DNA of 64,000 nucleotides. It comes from Montifringilla adamsi. Taxonomy: Eukaryota; Chordata; Aves; Passeriformes; Passeridae. The notes below the pieces were generated by a model, which was not told the origin of the DNA, made no database searches, and saw only the letters and a list, made by a program, of their open reading frames with translations. The translations under genes and the position numbers were made by a program. The first letter of the stretch is position 1. Each line of letters opens with the position of its first letter. The stretch covers positions 3,844,001 to 3,908,000 of the forward strand of contig JAGGNK010003335.1 in NCBI GenBank assembly GCA_017590115.1, written 5' to 3'. Below, in pieces: positions 28,539-39,949 of this stretch.

Positions 28539-28760
28539 AGAGAAGAGACCTTTAGCTCTTGTTGCAGCTGAGTGGCTCAAACACTCCAAACCTGTTTCCC
28601 TCTGAGGACACAGCAAGACAATCAGAGGGAGCAGGAGCAGCTCAGTTACCAGAGAAGAGACCTTTAGCTCTTGTTGCAGCTGAGTGGCTCAAACACTCCA
28701 AACCTGTTCCCTGTGAGGACATAGCAGACAATCAGAGGGAGCAGGAACAGCTCAGTTACT
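28539..28760. repeat. 112-bp tandem duplication (2 copies)
   Basis: Two head-to-tail copies, 28,539-28,650 (112 bp) and 28,651-28,760 (110 bp), both begin AGAGAAGAGACCTTTAGCTC and end CAGCTCAGTTAC followed by C or T. They differ by a few substitutions and two one-base deletions in the second copy (GTTTCCC to GTTCCC, GCAAGAC to GCAGAC). The high identity points to a recent event. There is no third copy on either side. An open frame (28,559-28,762) crosses both copies but shows no recognisable protein. Confidence 0.95.
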
Positions 28761-28997
28761 AAGTGCTGTCAGCTCCATCTAAGGGACCCCAGCAGCCTAA
28801 CAGTGCCTGGTAGAAATAGTTTACTTTGCTGCTTTGTTCCAAGAGATGTCATGCCATCCTATATTTATCCTATAGGCTGGCAATTCTGTACAGCTTTAGC
28901 AAATAAAGTGTTTTCTCAATCTTCTTTTTCTACAGTACCTAGTACAGAAGCATCCTACCCCATTCCTGGGACCCTAAGAATTATCTTAGTACAAGTA

Positions 28998-29041
28998 AGA
29001 ATATAATAACGCATCTGTTAGAATATAATAATACACCTGTT
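28998..29041. repeat. 22-bp tandem repeat (2 copies)
   Basis: Two adjacent 22-bp units start AGAATATAATAA at 28,998 and 29,020 and end CTGTT, with a few differences in the middle. It is a small local duplication with no visible function. Confidence 0.8.
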
Positions 29042-29044
29042 TTC

Positions 29045-32000
29045 CAGGCTTGCTGAGATGGCTTTATCACCAAACCCATCTGCCTTGCATGAGAAGAAAG
29101 TGTGTGGTAGCCTCTTTCAACACTGAAGAATAATTACTTTTTGTTGTTGTGAAAACTAACTTCTCTCTATGTTCATATAAAAAAGATAACTGATGGAATG
29201 GCTTAGAAGTTTTTCTGCCTTGTTAGAACTGATAATATGTTTTATAATACAAGCTGAATTTAAGAATAATATCCTTGTAGTATTAAACTAGTAGAGAACT
29301 ATTCATTTCTTAGTGTTTTTCCTATGTGCAGCTGCTGTATCTGTATGGGCTCCTCTGTCTGTATCAGTAACTCTAGAAAATATGACACTAAATATATGTC
29401 CAGTAGACAGGAACATTTGCCAGTGCCATATTGTGTTCACCTCTCAGCTCATGTTTACTTCTTTTGACCATAACTTGGTGTGGTTTGGTTCCCTCTCCCA
29501 CAGAAGGCTCCCTGCTCTAGGACACCATCCCTGTATGATAACACAGCATGTTCCCATCCTTGGCAGGGGTTGTGAGGAAGCAGATTGAGTACTTTTTGAA
29601 TGTGTGGAACTGATTTAAGGAACATTATCTTTTTAGGAACCATGACAGTAATTCATACTGTTAATGTTAATGATTCAATACAGGGAAATAAGTTTCCCAG
29701 ATTGTAGCTGGAAAGCAAGAGGAAATTGTCTCCTTGAGATCTTTTAATAGCCCAGTTATCAGATTAGCAATCTGTTAGCAGCCCGGACTGTCATGAGCTG
29801 GAACCTACGCACAATATGAGCTGTCATTTATTCTTAGAAACAGAAAGAAAATGAAGAAAAAAAAGATTTTTTTTTTTTTTTTTTGTCTCAAATAGTATTA
29901 AAGTTACCTGGTAATTCTGGAACTATGTTCCATCATCACCAGGATCCAGGAGGGCCATAGATAATTGCACTACAAGAGGAAAGCTGAAATAAAAGGAGGC
30001 TAAAAACCATCCAAACCAAAGATCCTAACAAAAGAACGGAATCCTCTGGCATATCCTTGAGCACCTGTAGAGAAAACAAAAGTAATATGTACTGTGCTTT
30101 CAGAGACTTAAGGTCCCCAATACTATCAGAGTGAACAGACCACAGAAGTAGCATAGAAATTTTTAAACTTTATTCACCTGAGAGCATTTGAAATGCAAGA
30201 ACCTTGCTACTGGCACAATCCTGTTTTTAGGATTGTATCTTACTTCCTAGGGGTTTTTGTTTTGCTTCATTGTTGTGTTTTGTTGTGGGTTTTTAATGGT
30301 ACCAGAATCCCTTACAAGTTGATTTTATGTCACATCATGGCGTGACTTGAGAAGAATGTGGGGTTTACTGGTTAACCCTGGGTGAAGTCATTCAAACTGT
30401 GTCTTCAGCAGGTGAGCCCTGCTGGAATATTGCCAAATATCTGAAATGCTTGGTACAGCAGCTGAAATGAGGCTGGAATTGGAGACTGTGAGCAGAGTCC
30501 CCTGTATTTATTTATTTCTATCTCAAAATTACCTCTATAAAATGAACAGAAATTCAGTAACAAATTCTGCCTCTGCCAAAAGTTTGCTTTGATTCCTGTT
30601 TCTAGAAACTCCATCTCACGAACCCTCTTGTGTTTTGTTTAAACTAGTCAGTCTTGGCTACTCCCTGCAGATCAAAAAAATAAATGACTTTATAAAATAC
30701 TTATTTTTCTACTCCTACTTATTCATTGTGAACAATCAGTTTATTAAACACTTGCAGAAGTAATATGAAAATCTTTTACAGAGTTCACAGTTTGAAATAG
30801 GACACTTTGAAAGTGACTCTTTGATCTTCTGGGAAAACTGCATTAGGTCTATATTTTTGATAGCTACCAGAATTATTCCACAGGCTGTGTAATTGATCCT
30901 TCTTCCCACTTCTTTAGATGATAGCTGAGATTGTTTTATTTCAGAATTGCTTTGTGGTAAAATAAACTCAGTGAGAACTGTAAAAGCTGTAAGAACTTTA
31001 AAGAACTTCTACAAAAAAGTTTTGTTTTTCAAAGTGTTTTTGTCTGTATGCTGTCACTCCATGTGGCTGTCGCAGCAGAAGGAATTTTCCTAAAATATGA
31101 TGTTGTTTTCTACCTGTGGTGGGATTTGGTGTGCACTGACACAGGTGATCATACACAGCTCTGTGTGCTAGTGAGCAGCACCTAGAAAGTCAATTTGCTC
31201 TGCTAGGTTACAGCTGAATGATTTTCCTATATCTCTGGAAACAACTGATATGACAGAATGGGACTGAAATGAAGCAGTGTATATTAATTCTTAAATCTTC
31301 TTAATTTCCTCAGTCTCCCATGAGAGGTTTCATATTAGCTCTGTGGTTTTCTAAGCTGTACTTTCACAGCTCTCCATACTGCAAACAACTGTATGAGATG
31401 GATTGCTGTGAACTGGGAATGATCTGGACACCTCACTGTCCTTTTACAGACAAATGTGACTAAGGTAATTGAAAATCAAGGAAGATGAAAAATTTAAGGA
31501 CTGTTTCATTTCATGAGAAACAGCTTGGATAATTTTTTTTTTATTAACTTACATTTAAGGTGAATACTACAAGACAATGTTTCTGGGTTGAAAATTACAT
31601 GATTCTTCTTTAATTTTTGTAATCCACTGAGCATATTTAAGCTTTCAATATAAATTTGCATCAGCAAATATTTTTAAATAGATGGAATACTTTGGATTAT
31701 GGAAAAGCATTGAAATGGACTGCTCTGAGTTGCCACGCCTGCGGTGCCACTAGCAGGGAAACAAGAGCAAACAGCTGACATCCTGGGATGTGGTGATGCA
31801 GAATGGTTTGAGTTGGTGCCCAGTGTATTCACCCCTCTGAAGCGCTCAGTTACATTTTGTTTTCTAGTGCAAAAAGCAAAAATCTCCCTTGGATGCTTCA
31901 TGCAGGAAGTTGTTTGATTACTCTGTTCATTTCCTGTGTAGCTGTTAGATAACTAAGAAAATTCTCTTGGTAGTTATTTTCCAAACTTCTATGGTATTAC

Positions 32001-34055
32001 AATTCAGTCACCCAGTGAAAAATTCTGGCAGAAGACTAATTTCATTACTGTAGGCTTAGAAGAAATTAAATGAAAGATGTCAGGCTTTCATTGAAACATG
32101 TAAATATGCATGAGCCTACTGAATTTAGTAAGTATGGAAATTTACCCAAGTCAAAGTGAAATAGCCTGTTTTGATGTTTGTTTTAGTGGTCTTTAAGTAC
32201 ATTCATGTGTGGCACTGCATTCTGATAGCCAGACTGTCATATACACTGTTAAACATAGAGGTCAGGATTATTTGCTTGTAAAAAGTGACTCAGTTAAATT
32301 TCCTCTCATAATGCATTTTTGGTTTGGCATTATGAAATTCTGTTCAATATCAGGAAAACTGCTTTGTTCTCCTGGTTGATACTCTCATGACATCTAATTT
32401 TCTCTATCTGTAAGCATTTCTTATATTTCTGGGAGGTATCTGGCAAAAATTCAGCCCTTTTTTAATGCATTTTAAATGTCAGTGAGGCAGGGACTGAGGT
32501 AAGAGACTGAGTTTGGCAATGTAACTGTGTGAGGATCTGTCTTCACCCAGATTGCAAACCATTGTTTATGTTCAGAGACTCTGGAAAAGGGTGCAGTAAC
32601 TGCAGTCAGTGAGGAAAACAGAAAAAGAAAATCCCAGCAAACAACCCAGAAGCCATTAGGTGTATTATTGTTAAAAAATACATTTCTTTAAGAAAGGGTC
32701 TTTGGACAATAAGGCTAAGAGGAGAAAGGCTGTGAGGAAAAGCCTGCTGCCATCTCCTGTTTAATAGCAATGAATGATGAGTTGTTTCACCCAATGTTTG
32801 GTTTGCAGTAACCAGCTATGACCAATGTTTAGTTTACCAGTTTATCCAGAGCATCTCCTAGGAGCAGCATTTGAACAAAGTCAGTAGTGTCCCACCCTGA
32901 GGCAGCTGAACCATACTGCATTGATGAGCTGATGGTGTAGGTGACAGAACGGAGGTGTTGTCAGAAGGTCATTCAGCTGCAAACCAGACAAATAATAAGT
33001 GATCAGACTAGACAATTTTACCAGACAAATGTGATTTTATCTACTGATAGGATGATCGTTTACATATTTTAAAGTGTTTTTTTTCTCCAAGTGGATGAGC
33101 AAGAAAATAAATGAACAGTGAAATGCAGATGTTCAAATATATATGGCTTATTAATTAAGGGTATTGCAACAGCTTTCAGTGGGTCTCAAATGTGCCAATA
33201 ACAACTTAAAATGAGTACTGTATTTTAAAACAAAATTTCTTGTTCTTTAAACATGACAGTTTTGTTCTACATCATTTAATTCAGTAATCAAAAATCTCCA
33301 TTTTGAAAATCATTGCTCTTCTCACTTCCCATGAGCAGAATACAAGATTTTCTTTTCCCATTTAAATTATTTAATAAGCTTTACTGCAAAATGTAACACT
33401 GCTCTTTGATTCCAAATGAATGGATCCCTATATTATCTCAACTTTTAATGAGAAGGTACTCTGTGATTTTGACAAGAAAATTTCAGTATTCATGTGAGCT
33501 TGAAGAAGAAGGAAAAAAATTAAATGGGAAGGTTGGAGGAATCTCAATAAGTTTGTTATTAAATCTTGAAAAGTGAAACACTGACTAGGTTGTAGCTGCC
33601 TGTTTGGCCATAAATGTACCCATCTGTACCAGGGTGTCAAAATGTCCTTTCAAGGCTGGAGGAGGCTGAAGTTTCTGAGCATGGGCAGGGGGTGAGTTAT
33701 GTGCCAGGTACCTTCCACTTCTCTCCAGAGGCAGGAGGAGACAACAGGAGCCCACTGCACTCGACTTGCATAGGGCTGGTGTTTGACCACCGACACCGAG
33801 AGAATTTAATAATGTCACTGTCAGCAGTATTCATGTTTCTCCAGTCACTGAATTCCCAGAAACAGCACAGAGTTTGCAATACCTCTGTCACCTGGATGTA
33901 TCTCTGTATGTGTGTATACATTTGTTTAATGTATGAAAAGCCATATTATAAAAATTATTGTGTTACAGCAGATAAAGATAGCATTTATTATTAGAAATAA
34001 TGAGGGAGAAAGGTTTTAGAGGAACCTGTGTTTGCTTTCAAAATGCACAATGTAT
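29045..34055. other. Unannotated AT-rich non-coding DNA
   Basis: No recognisable gene, RNA or mobile element. An A-run followed by an 18-base T-run (29,857-29,884) is the only marked low-complexity feature. The 126-codon frame at 33,614-33,994 opens with ATG but has no recognisable domain and overlaps two minus-strand frames. Confidence 0.65.
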
Positions 34056-34059
34056 AGAA

Positions 34060-34440
34060 ATTAGCTTTCACCTGTTGTTGTAGTTGAAGCTTCAACCATA
34101 TTAAAAAAGTTATGAAAAACCTCATATTAAGACTAAAAAGGTAAAAAATCCACTCATATTAAAAAGCAGAATAGAAAAAAAAAGCTGTAGGTATTAAAAA
34201 AAAAGTAAAAAATCCCCACCCTCTATGAAAACAACTAACTGTAATAAACCAACCATCTAAAAAACCAAGTTTGTTTAGTAAAACAGCTGTTGAAAAATAA
34301 ACCAGATTAAAAAGCACAGAAGAAAATACCAATGGTCTGAAAAAAAAAAAAACCTTAAAAAAAGCAGAAATTAGTCTTATTAAACCCAACCATCTAAAAC
34401 TCCAGCTGCAATAGAAATGATCATAGAAATTATTAGAAGT
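34060..34440. repeat. Degenerate A-tract minisatellite, left part
   Basis: A-rich sequence built from imperfect units of the type CCAA(C/T)xxTxTAAAAA. Examples are 'accaaccatctaaaaaac' near 34,248, 'cagctgttgaaaaataaacc' near 34,284 and 'ccaaccatctaaaactcc' near 34,387. Unit length is irregular (about 14-20 bases). It matches in style and motif the larger array that resumes after 36 kb, so I take the two as one array split by an insertion. Confidence 0.7.
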
Positions 34441-34449
34441 GTGATATTG

Positions 34450-34700
34450 TTGGAGGTTAGGATTTTCCCTTTTTTTTTTCCTTTCTCTTAGGGAATTTTG
34501 TCCCATTTGTTGCTAAGAGATGATAACTACAGATACTTAGAGACATAAGAAATGGCCAAGGTGGGGGAAGGGTGTGGCTGGCTACTCTCTTACCTGAGGG
34601 GCTCTTGGAAAGGGCAGTGATACAGTGAGATTTGGGCTGGGGCTGAGGAGCTGGGCTCAGCTCGGAGCTTTCTCTCACTCCTGGCATCAGAGGAGGATGC
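34450..34700 (-). mobile_element. Probable retroviral sequence beside an LTR
   Basis: This GC-richer block lies between the A-rich minisatellite and the LTR core. It differs in composition from both flanks of the insertion. On the minus strand it would follow the LTR, where an untranslated leader would lie in a provirus. I found no clear tRNA primer-binding site, so it could also be LTR sequence beyond the U5 I recognise. No retroviral protein is recognisable. Confidence 0.35.
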
Positions 34701-35160
34701 TTGAGCTGCTGCTTACCATGGGGAGAATCCAGCGCCGCCACCACGGAGCCCAGCTCTGTATTGCTTCTTCCTGACGCTGGGTGAGCCTTTGCTCGTAGTG
34801 GTGCATGTGAAGGCTGACCCAGAACAGACACTAGACGGAGCTAAAGAATAAAGTAGGGTTTTATTGAGAGGCCTCAAATACATCCATCTAGGGCAGTATA
34901 ACCCAGAATGGCTACAGAATGGACAACAGCTCACAACGTCTCCCACTTTTATAAGTTTTGGTCCATTAGCATATTGTAGTTAATTGTCCAATTACAGCTT
35001 TAGCCCATGAAGTCCCACCCTTCTTGTTTTCTCTCTTCAGTCCACGATGTTTATGCTCTTGGGCCTGAGATCTGGATTGGCTGTCCTTGGTCCCAGCTAG
35101 AGAAGGAATTGTTTTGTCTCCCTACTCTGTGAAGAGCGCTCACCATCCCCTAATATGAAG
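34700..35160 (-). mobile_element. Endogenous retrovirus LTR (core), minus strand
   Basis: Read on the minus strand, this has LTR promoter architecture. There is a CCAAT-like AGCCAAT near 35,070, an octamer-like ATGCTAAT near 34,965, a TATA box (TATAAAA, plus-strand positions 34,947-34,953), and about 85 bases further an AATAAA signal (34,860-34,865) followed by a T-rich stretch. TATA and poly-A signal spaced to give a short R region are diagnostic of retroviral LTRs. By recall it resembles avian LTRs that read CTTATAAAAGTGGGAGAC. The exact TG...CA ends and target-site duplication were not resolved. Insertion into the A-tract minisatellite is clear from the similar arrays on both sides. Confidence 0.72.
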
Positions 35161-35162
35161 CT

Positions 35163-35580
35163 TTAGAATCTGAAAAATATAAAAGCTAAAACCTGAGGCA
35201 TCAGTAGGAGCAGCTGTTGGACTGGAACCTGATTAACACCCTGTCTGACAGAAAGGTCCCTCAGCCCTGCTGGGCTGTCCCGTGGGAAAACCCGCGAGGG
35301 AATCACCACAGCCGCCCGCCTGGCCAGGAGCCAGCAGCGCCCCTGCTGGCCGTGCCCGGAACTGCAGCGCAGGGACAGGCCTGGGCCCGGAGAAGGCCGC
35401 GCTCGGGTTCCTGCTCTTGGCTGCTGCTGCTGCCCTTGGTTTGCCCCGTTATACACACACACACTACCAAAGAACTGGTATTGCTTTCCCTTACCTTTGC
35501 CTGAAAGCCCCTTAACTTCATAGTTATAATAATTTGGAGGGAATGCGGTTAGATTTTCTTTTCTGTGAAAAACACGTTCA
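35163..35580 (-). mobile_element. GC/CpG-rich retrovirus-associated segment
   Basis: This segment lies between two LTR-like stretches and contains the most CpG-rich sequence in this neighbourhood (about 35,270-35,410) plus a short CA run (35,452-35,465). A 159-codon minus-strand frame (35,163-35,642) covers it, but the translation is low-information (Gln-rich and Gly/Arg-rich) and I cannot match it to gag, pol or env. It may be internal retroviral sequence or part of a long LTR. Confidence 0.35.
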
Positions 35581-36000
35581 CACTCCTGTGAAAATTTAAA
35601 AAGTTTCATAAAGGACAATAGGAGACAAGGACCATAGAGCAAAGGTTATTACGGCCAGGCACATCTTGGCACTCAGCCAAGACCACCCTGTCTCCTTCAG
35701 GGATATCCCTTAGATATATTTTTCACTACATCGTTCCTTTGCATATTCATAGACTCTTATGCATGCTTTAAAAAGGTGGACCCAAGGAAGAGGCATGGAA
35801 AAAATTCTTGGAATTTGTAAACTAGTGTATGGATATGCATATGCATTTTTGGCTGTGGTTTTGGCTCCTTCTCTTTATCACTTCCACTTTGGGCGTTGGT
35901 CCATACTTTCTTCAGACAGTGAGTGCTGATAAGTGGCGTGTCTGTACAGGTGTCCTCTAATCCTGTGTTCACTGGATGTTATCCCATCCAAGCAGGCATT
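35580..36000 (-). mobile_element. Possible second LTR-like fragment, minus strand
   Basis: On the minus strand there is a TATA-like TTTTTAAAG (plus strand 35,769-35,777), then about 120 bases later a degenerate poly-A-signal-like GTAATAACC, then T-rich sequence ending in TTTTCACAG near 35,597. The layout resembles a gammaretrovirus-like avian LTR of a different family from the LTR at 34.7-35.16 kb. That would make this a composite or nested insertion. No perfect AATAAA is present, so the call is tentative. Confidence 0.35.
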
Positions 36001-36206
36001 TTAACACAAGCATAGCTATTTCACTACTATGTCTAAGCTTAATTAGCAATAGAATTAAAAACTATATAAAAAAAAAAGTTGATTTAACATCACACATAGA
36101 AAATCCATTTTAATATTTGCAAAAAGCCAATATTATGTATCTATAACATTTTCCAAGAGAGGCTCCCACTTTCCTTGGCAGACATCTGTCTTTCAAACTA
36201 AGACAG

Positions 36207-36258
36207 ATATATATAAAATGTATATATATATATATATATATATGTATATACACATAAA
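36207..36258. repeat. (TA)n microsatellite
   Basis: An uninterrupted run of about 11 TA dinucleotides (36,221-36,243) is bordered by further TATA and CACATA sequence. It sits at the right edge of the retroviral insert where the A-tract minisatellite resumes. A 9-bp inverted pair (ATCTGTCTT / AAGACAGAT, 36,184-36,192 and 36,200-36,208) lies just before it. Confidence 0.9.
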
Positions 36259-36259
36259 T

Positions 36260-37820
36260 AAGTTGCACAAAAAGCAAAAATAGAGAAAATAAAACCCCTA
36301 CTGTATAAGCAACCAACCAAATAAAAATTAACTTCACTAAAGCAACCCCATGTCCCTGAAAATCAACTGTATTGAAAATATCCATTAAAAAAAATTCAAC
36401 TGTAATGTAAATCAGAATTTAAAAAACAATTTATATAAAACACAACCAGGTAAAAAGTCCATTCTGCAAAGCCCAGTCATATAAAAATGTAACCCTATAA
36501 AAGCAAATGGTATGAAAATCCAACAATATAAATACCCAAATGTAATATAAAACCAGGGCATAAATCACCAACAATATAAAAAACTACCCATACCGAATAG
36601 CACCCATATTATGGAAAATAACCATGTTAAAAAAAAACACTGTAAAAGCACCTATAAAAAATAAGTGGTTCAGAAACAACTGTATAAAGGCCAACATTTT
36701 TAACCAAGTGTGCAAAAGCCAATAGTCATGGGGGAGGGGGGGAGGGGGAATCTAAAACCATCCATGTAAAAATCCAGCTATACCAATCCTAACTGTATTA
36801 AACCAGACTTATGAAAAAGCTTGTAAAAAACAACTTTCTTCAAACCAAATGTGCAAAAACCAGCTGGGTAGAAAACCAACTGTAGTAAAAACAGCTGTGT
36901 AAAAAACAATTGTGTAAACCTCAAACATAAAAACCTGACAATACTGAAGCCCAACCATATGAAAAAGCAGCTGTATGAAAAACTAACAGTATAAAAACTA
37001 AGTGTATTACAATATGAAAGCATAAATAATCAAACACATTAAACAGCCAAAGTATAATGAACCATCTGTATAAAGAAGGCCAACCAAAAACCAATTGTAT
37101 AAACCCCAAAAGTATAGAACACACTAGTGGTAGAAATGCAAACTGGGTGCCAAAACCCAATTATATTACAGCCTGACTGCATCAAAAACCAACCAAATCA
37201 ACTACCAACTGTATAAAAGCAATCAGCTGCAATAAACTACCAAGGTAGAAATGCCCAAGTGTATTTAAAAGCCAAAATGTAGTAAACAACTGTTTTAACC
37301 CTGTTTAACTGTTTAACCCTGTTAAAAAGATGAACTGTCAAAACAACCACTGTAAAAAAAAAGAAAATTTTGAAAAATTTGCTGCATATAGAACCCCCAC
37401 GAAATTAAAACTAACTGTGTAAGTGTAGAAAAAAAGAACTATTTAACAAACAAAAGTTTTAAAATAAGCCACATAAAAAATGCAAAAGTCTAACAATATT
37501 CAACCATAGGAAGAATCAAAAATGTAAAAAACAAAAGTATAGAAAATATAAAAGAAAATATGAAATCAGTAGAAAATGCTAACTCTAGAAAAATCCAAAG
37601 ATTAAAAAAAAAATCACATAAAGGATCCAATGTATGAACACCCAACTTTTTGTATAAAAGAGTATTTGAAAAAATATGTAAAACCAATTGTCTCTAAATT
37701 GAATCATTAAAATCCCAACTGTATAGAATCCCAAAGTATTAAATAAACTAACCTTTATAACTGAATTAAATAAACCATATTAACTACCCCAAAAGTATAA
37801 AACCCCACCACCAACAAAGA
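36260..37820. repeat. Degenerate ~15-bp A-tract minisatellite, main part
   Basis: About 1.55 kb of strongly strand-asymmetric DNA: the plus strand is rich in A and C and poor in G and T. It is built from imperfect units with a consensus near CCAACTGTATAAAAA. Examples are 'ccaactgtagtaaaaacagc' near 36,870, 'cagctgtatgaaaaac' near 36,967, 'accaattgtataaacccc' near 37,090 and 'accaactgtataaaagc' near 37,204. Units run 12-20 bases, so the array is old or was never homogenised. Two minus-strand frames (36,778-37,160) are open because the units rarely create stops. I know of no named satellite with this unit. It ends where ordinary sequence resumes near 37,825. Confidence 0.8.
36730..36748 (+). 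other. G-quadruplex-capable G-run
   Basis: Positions read G5-A-G7-A-G5. This satisfies four G-tracts of three or more with one-base loops if the central run is split. It is embedded in an array that otherwise has almost no G on this strand. Confidence 0.85.
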
Positions 37821-37824
37821 AAAT

Positions 37825-39945
37825 ATTAATTTACTGGTGTTTTCCTTCTCTCTCTGATTTTTCCAGGTCAGAAATGAAATTAAAGGTGTTTAATTTGACA
37901 TTCACCTTATAGTTTTCAGTATGCTTAAACATCCATTCACAGCCTATTGGATTCTTTTAATCCTGTCAGTCCTGTCAGGCCTCCTTCTGCTGTTAGATTA
38001 TTGTTTGATCAATTACAGACTTGTCTTCTGTGTGCAACAGAAAAATGCAAAAGCTTGTGTAGAAAAGCAGTTGTATACATCAATTAATCTATAGCCTAGA
38101 CTTCATTTAGTTATGGGACTTGACAAGGTCAAATATTTATTTAGAGTATTAATATGGTAACATATTTATGGTAGGATGTCAAAACTGACAGGGAGGTTGT
38201 GAGGGCTTTTTGACTATTGGTTTCACACTCTTTTAACACTTTGAATTCAGCTGAGTTTCATTGATTTACAGAGATCAGAGTGAAATCTGAAGAAGACATT
38301 ATTAATAAAAACAATTCCAAAATTAAAATTGCATGCAGCTGTATCTTCTAAGAGGATTGTGCTGTCAGGCTGTGATCCCATTCTGAGTCATGGCAGAGAG
38401 GCAACTGGCAGAGCTATAATTTTACTGCTGAAAATACTGATGCAATTAATCTGTGGGATCATAACAGAATCTGAGTGTATTCCTGCTGTTGGTAAATGGA
38501 TACTCATATACTCATGAGCTGAAGTGGTGTATGATCTTAATCTCTAAAAATACTCTAACATTTAATGAAATATTTCCATGTGCACATTCAAACCTCTGAA
38601 TGTATGCAGGTTTCACATGGATACTGTTTCTGGCTTGGGAATTACCCACAGAAATAGACATTAGGTAGCAGAGTTTGAAAAACCCTTTCTTTCTAAAAAG
38701 CAAATTTCTCAAATTACCTACAGCTTCATCACTGACCAAAGAGGAGTAGTCTGTGGAGCTGTGAATTAAAGCAGAAGCCTGTACTGAATCATGCAGTGAG
38801 GGTGCTTGGTTGGTTACAAAACAAAATTCACAGCCTCACTAGGCTGTTTTGTTTACAAATAATTTTCTAAATTGTTGTAAAATCGCTCCTGTTCAGGTCC
38901 AGTTATTCAAATTGTAGCTGTGGACGTGCAGCAAGGGTTTGCCTGGCTGAGATGTGGAGGGGTGGTGAGGGGTGAGGGTTTGGCAGATCTGCCTGAGTCT
39001 CAACATTCATGAAAAAATTTCTGGACTGTCAGTTAAAATGAAGGTGGAAGTTGAGGCAAAAAATTATCTGTAGCTTGAGAAATATGATACAAGTCAGTCA
39101 TCACAATGACATGTGGCAACCTGATACCAGTTTTATAAAGTAACTTCTCAGCAGAGCCATACTTTACAAAATAATTTGCTTTTTAAGACAGAAGCAGGAC
39201 ATGTCATTTCAGCTGGTGTAATGCACTGTAACATTTAATTTCACATTTAAAACCCATGTAGTATCATTGCCTTGTGTCAGGACACTAACCCTCCATATTA
39301 ATGGACTCGGCAAAAAGATGTAAAGGTGTCTCCACCAGCAAGTACTGATTGTGTGGGGAATAAATTCTGTAGTGACCTGTCATGCAACTCAGTAATGTTA
39401 AATATATAATTTTCCTTAGCAGACCATGTCAGTGATTTAGGAGCTAGTAGAGTATCAGAAATAAACAGTCACCTGTCCCTACCTTAGCCCTGCTTTCAGA
39501 GTGCTGACATAATAGGAATGATTGCACTTGTGCGGGTTCTGTGTTTTGGGACATAGTCAAAGGTACAAAATACACATTTTATGTTATGCCATGTCACTTT
39601 CTTTAAAAACAGTCATGTTTATTTCATTGCTGCATAATTATATTCAGTGAGAGCAACGTCTGATTTCCTTCTCAGTGCAGGAAAATTTGTTTTCTTCAAG
39701 TCTCAGGCAGACTGTTCCCTGATTACATAAATAGATAAAATGTCTCTTGGGAGAGAAAAGTCACTTTGTCAAACAGTAATCTGATGGGGTGTGTGTATGT
39801 ATGTACTCTCATTTCCATGCTACCTTTTCTCTCTTTGCTAATTACAATAAGTTCAGTTAGTCATCTTCATGCTATAATACCCTCTTAGCTCCTATAATTC
39901 TCCCTAATTAATATAACTGATGACACTGGCAGCTCTGACCAGTTT
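37825..39945. other. Unannotated AT-rich non-coding DNA
   Basis: Ordinary unique sequence resumes after the minisatellite. No gene, RNA or repeat family is recognisable. Open frames are under 80 codons. Confidence 0.65.
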
Positions 39946-39949
39946 TGAA

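Noticed and set aside
35163..35642. 159-codon minus-strand frame as a retroviral gene
   Set aside because: The Gln-, Gly- and Arg-rich translation shows no gag, pol or env motif and lies in LTR-associated CpG-rich sequence.
36260..37820. CRISPR-like array
   Set aside because: Units are too short, too irregular and lack unique spacers of constant length. The genome is vertebrate.
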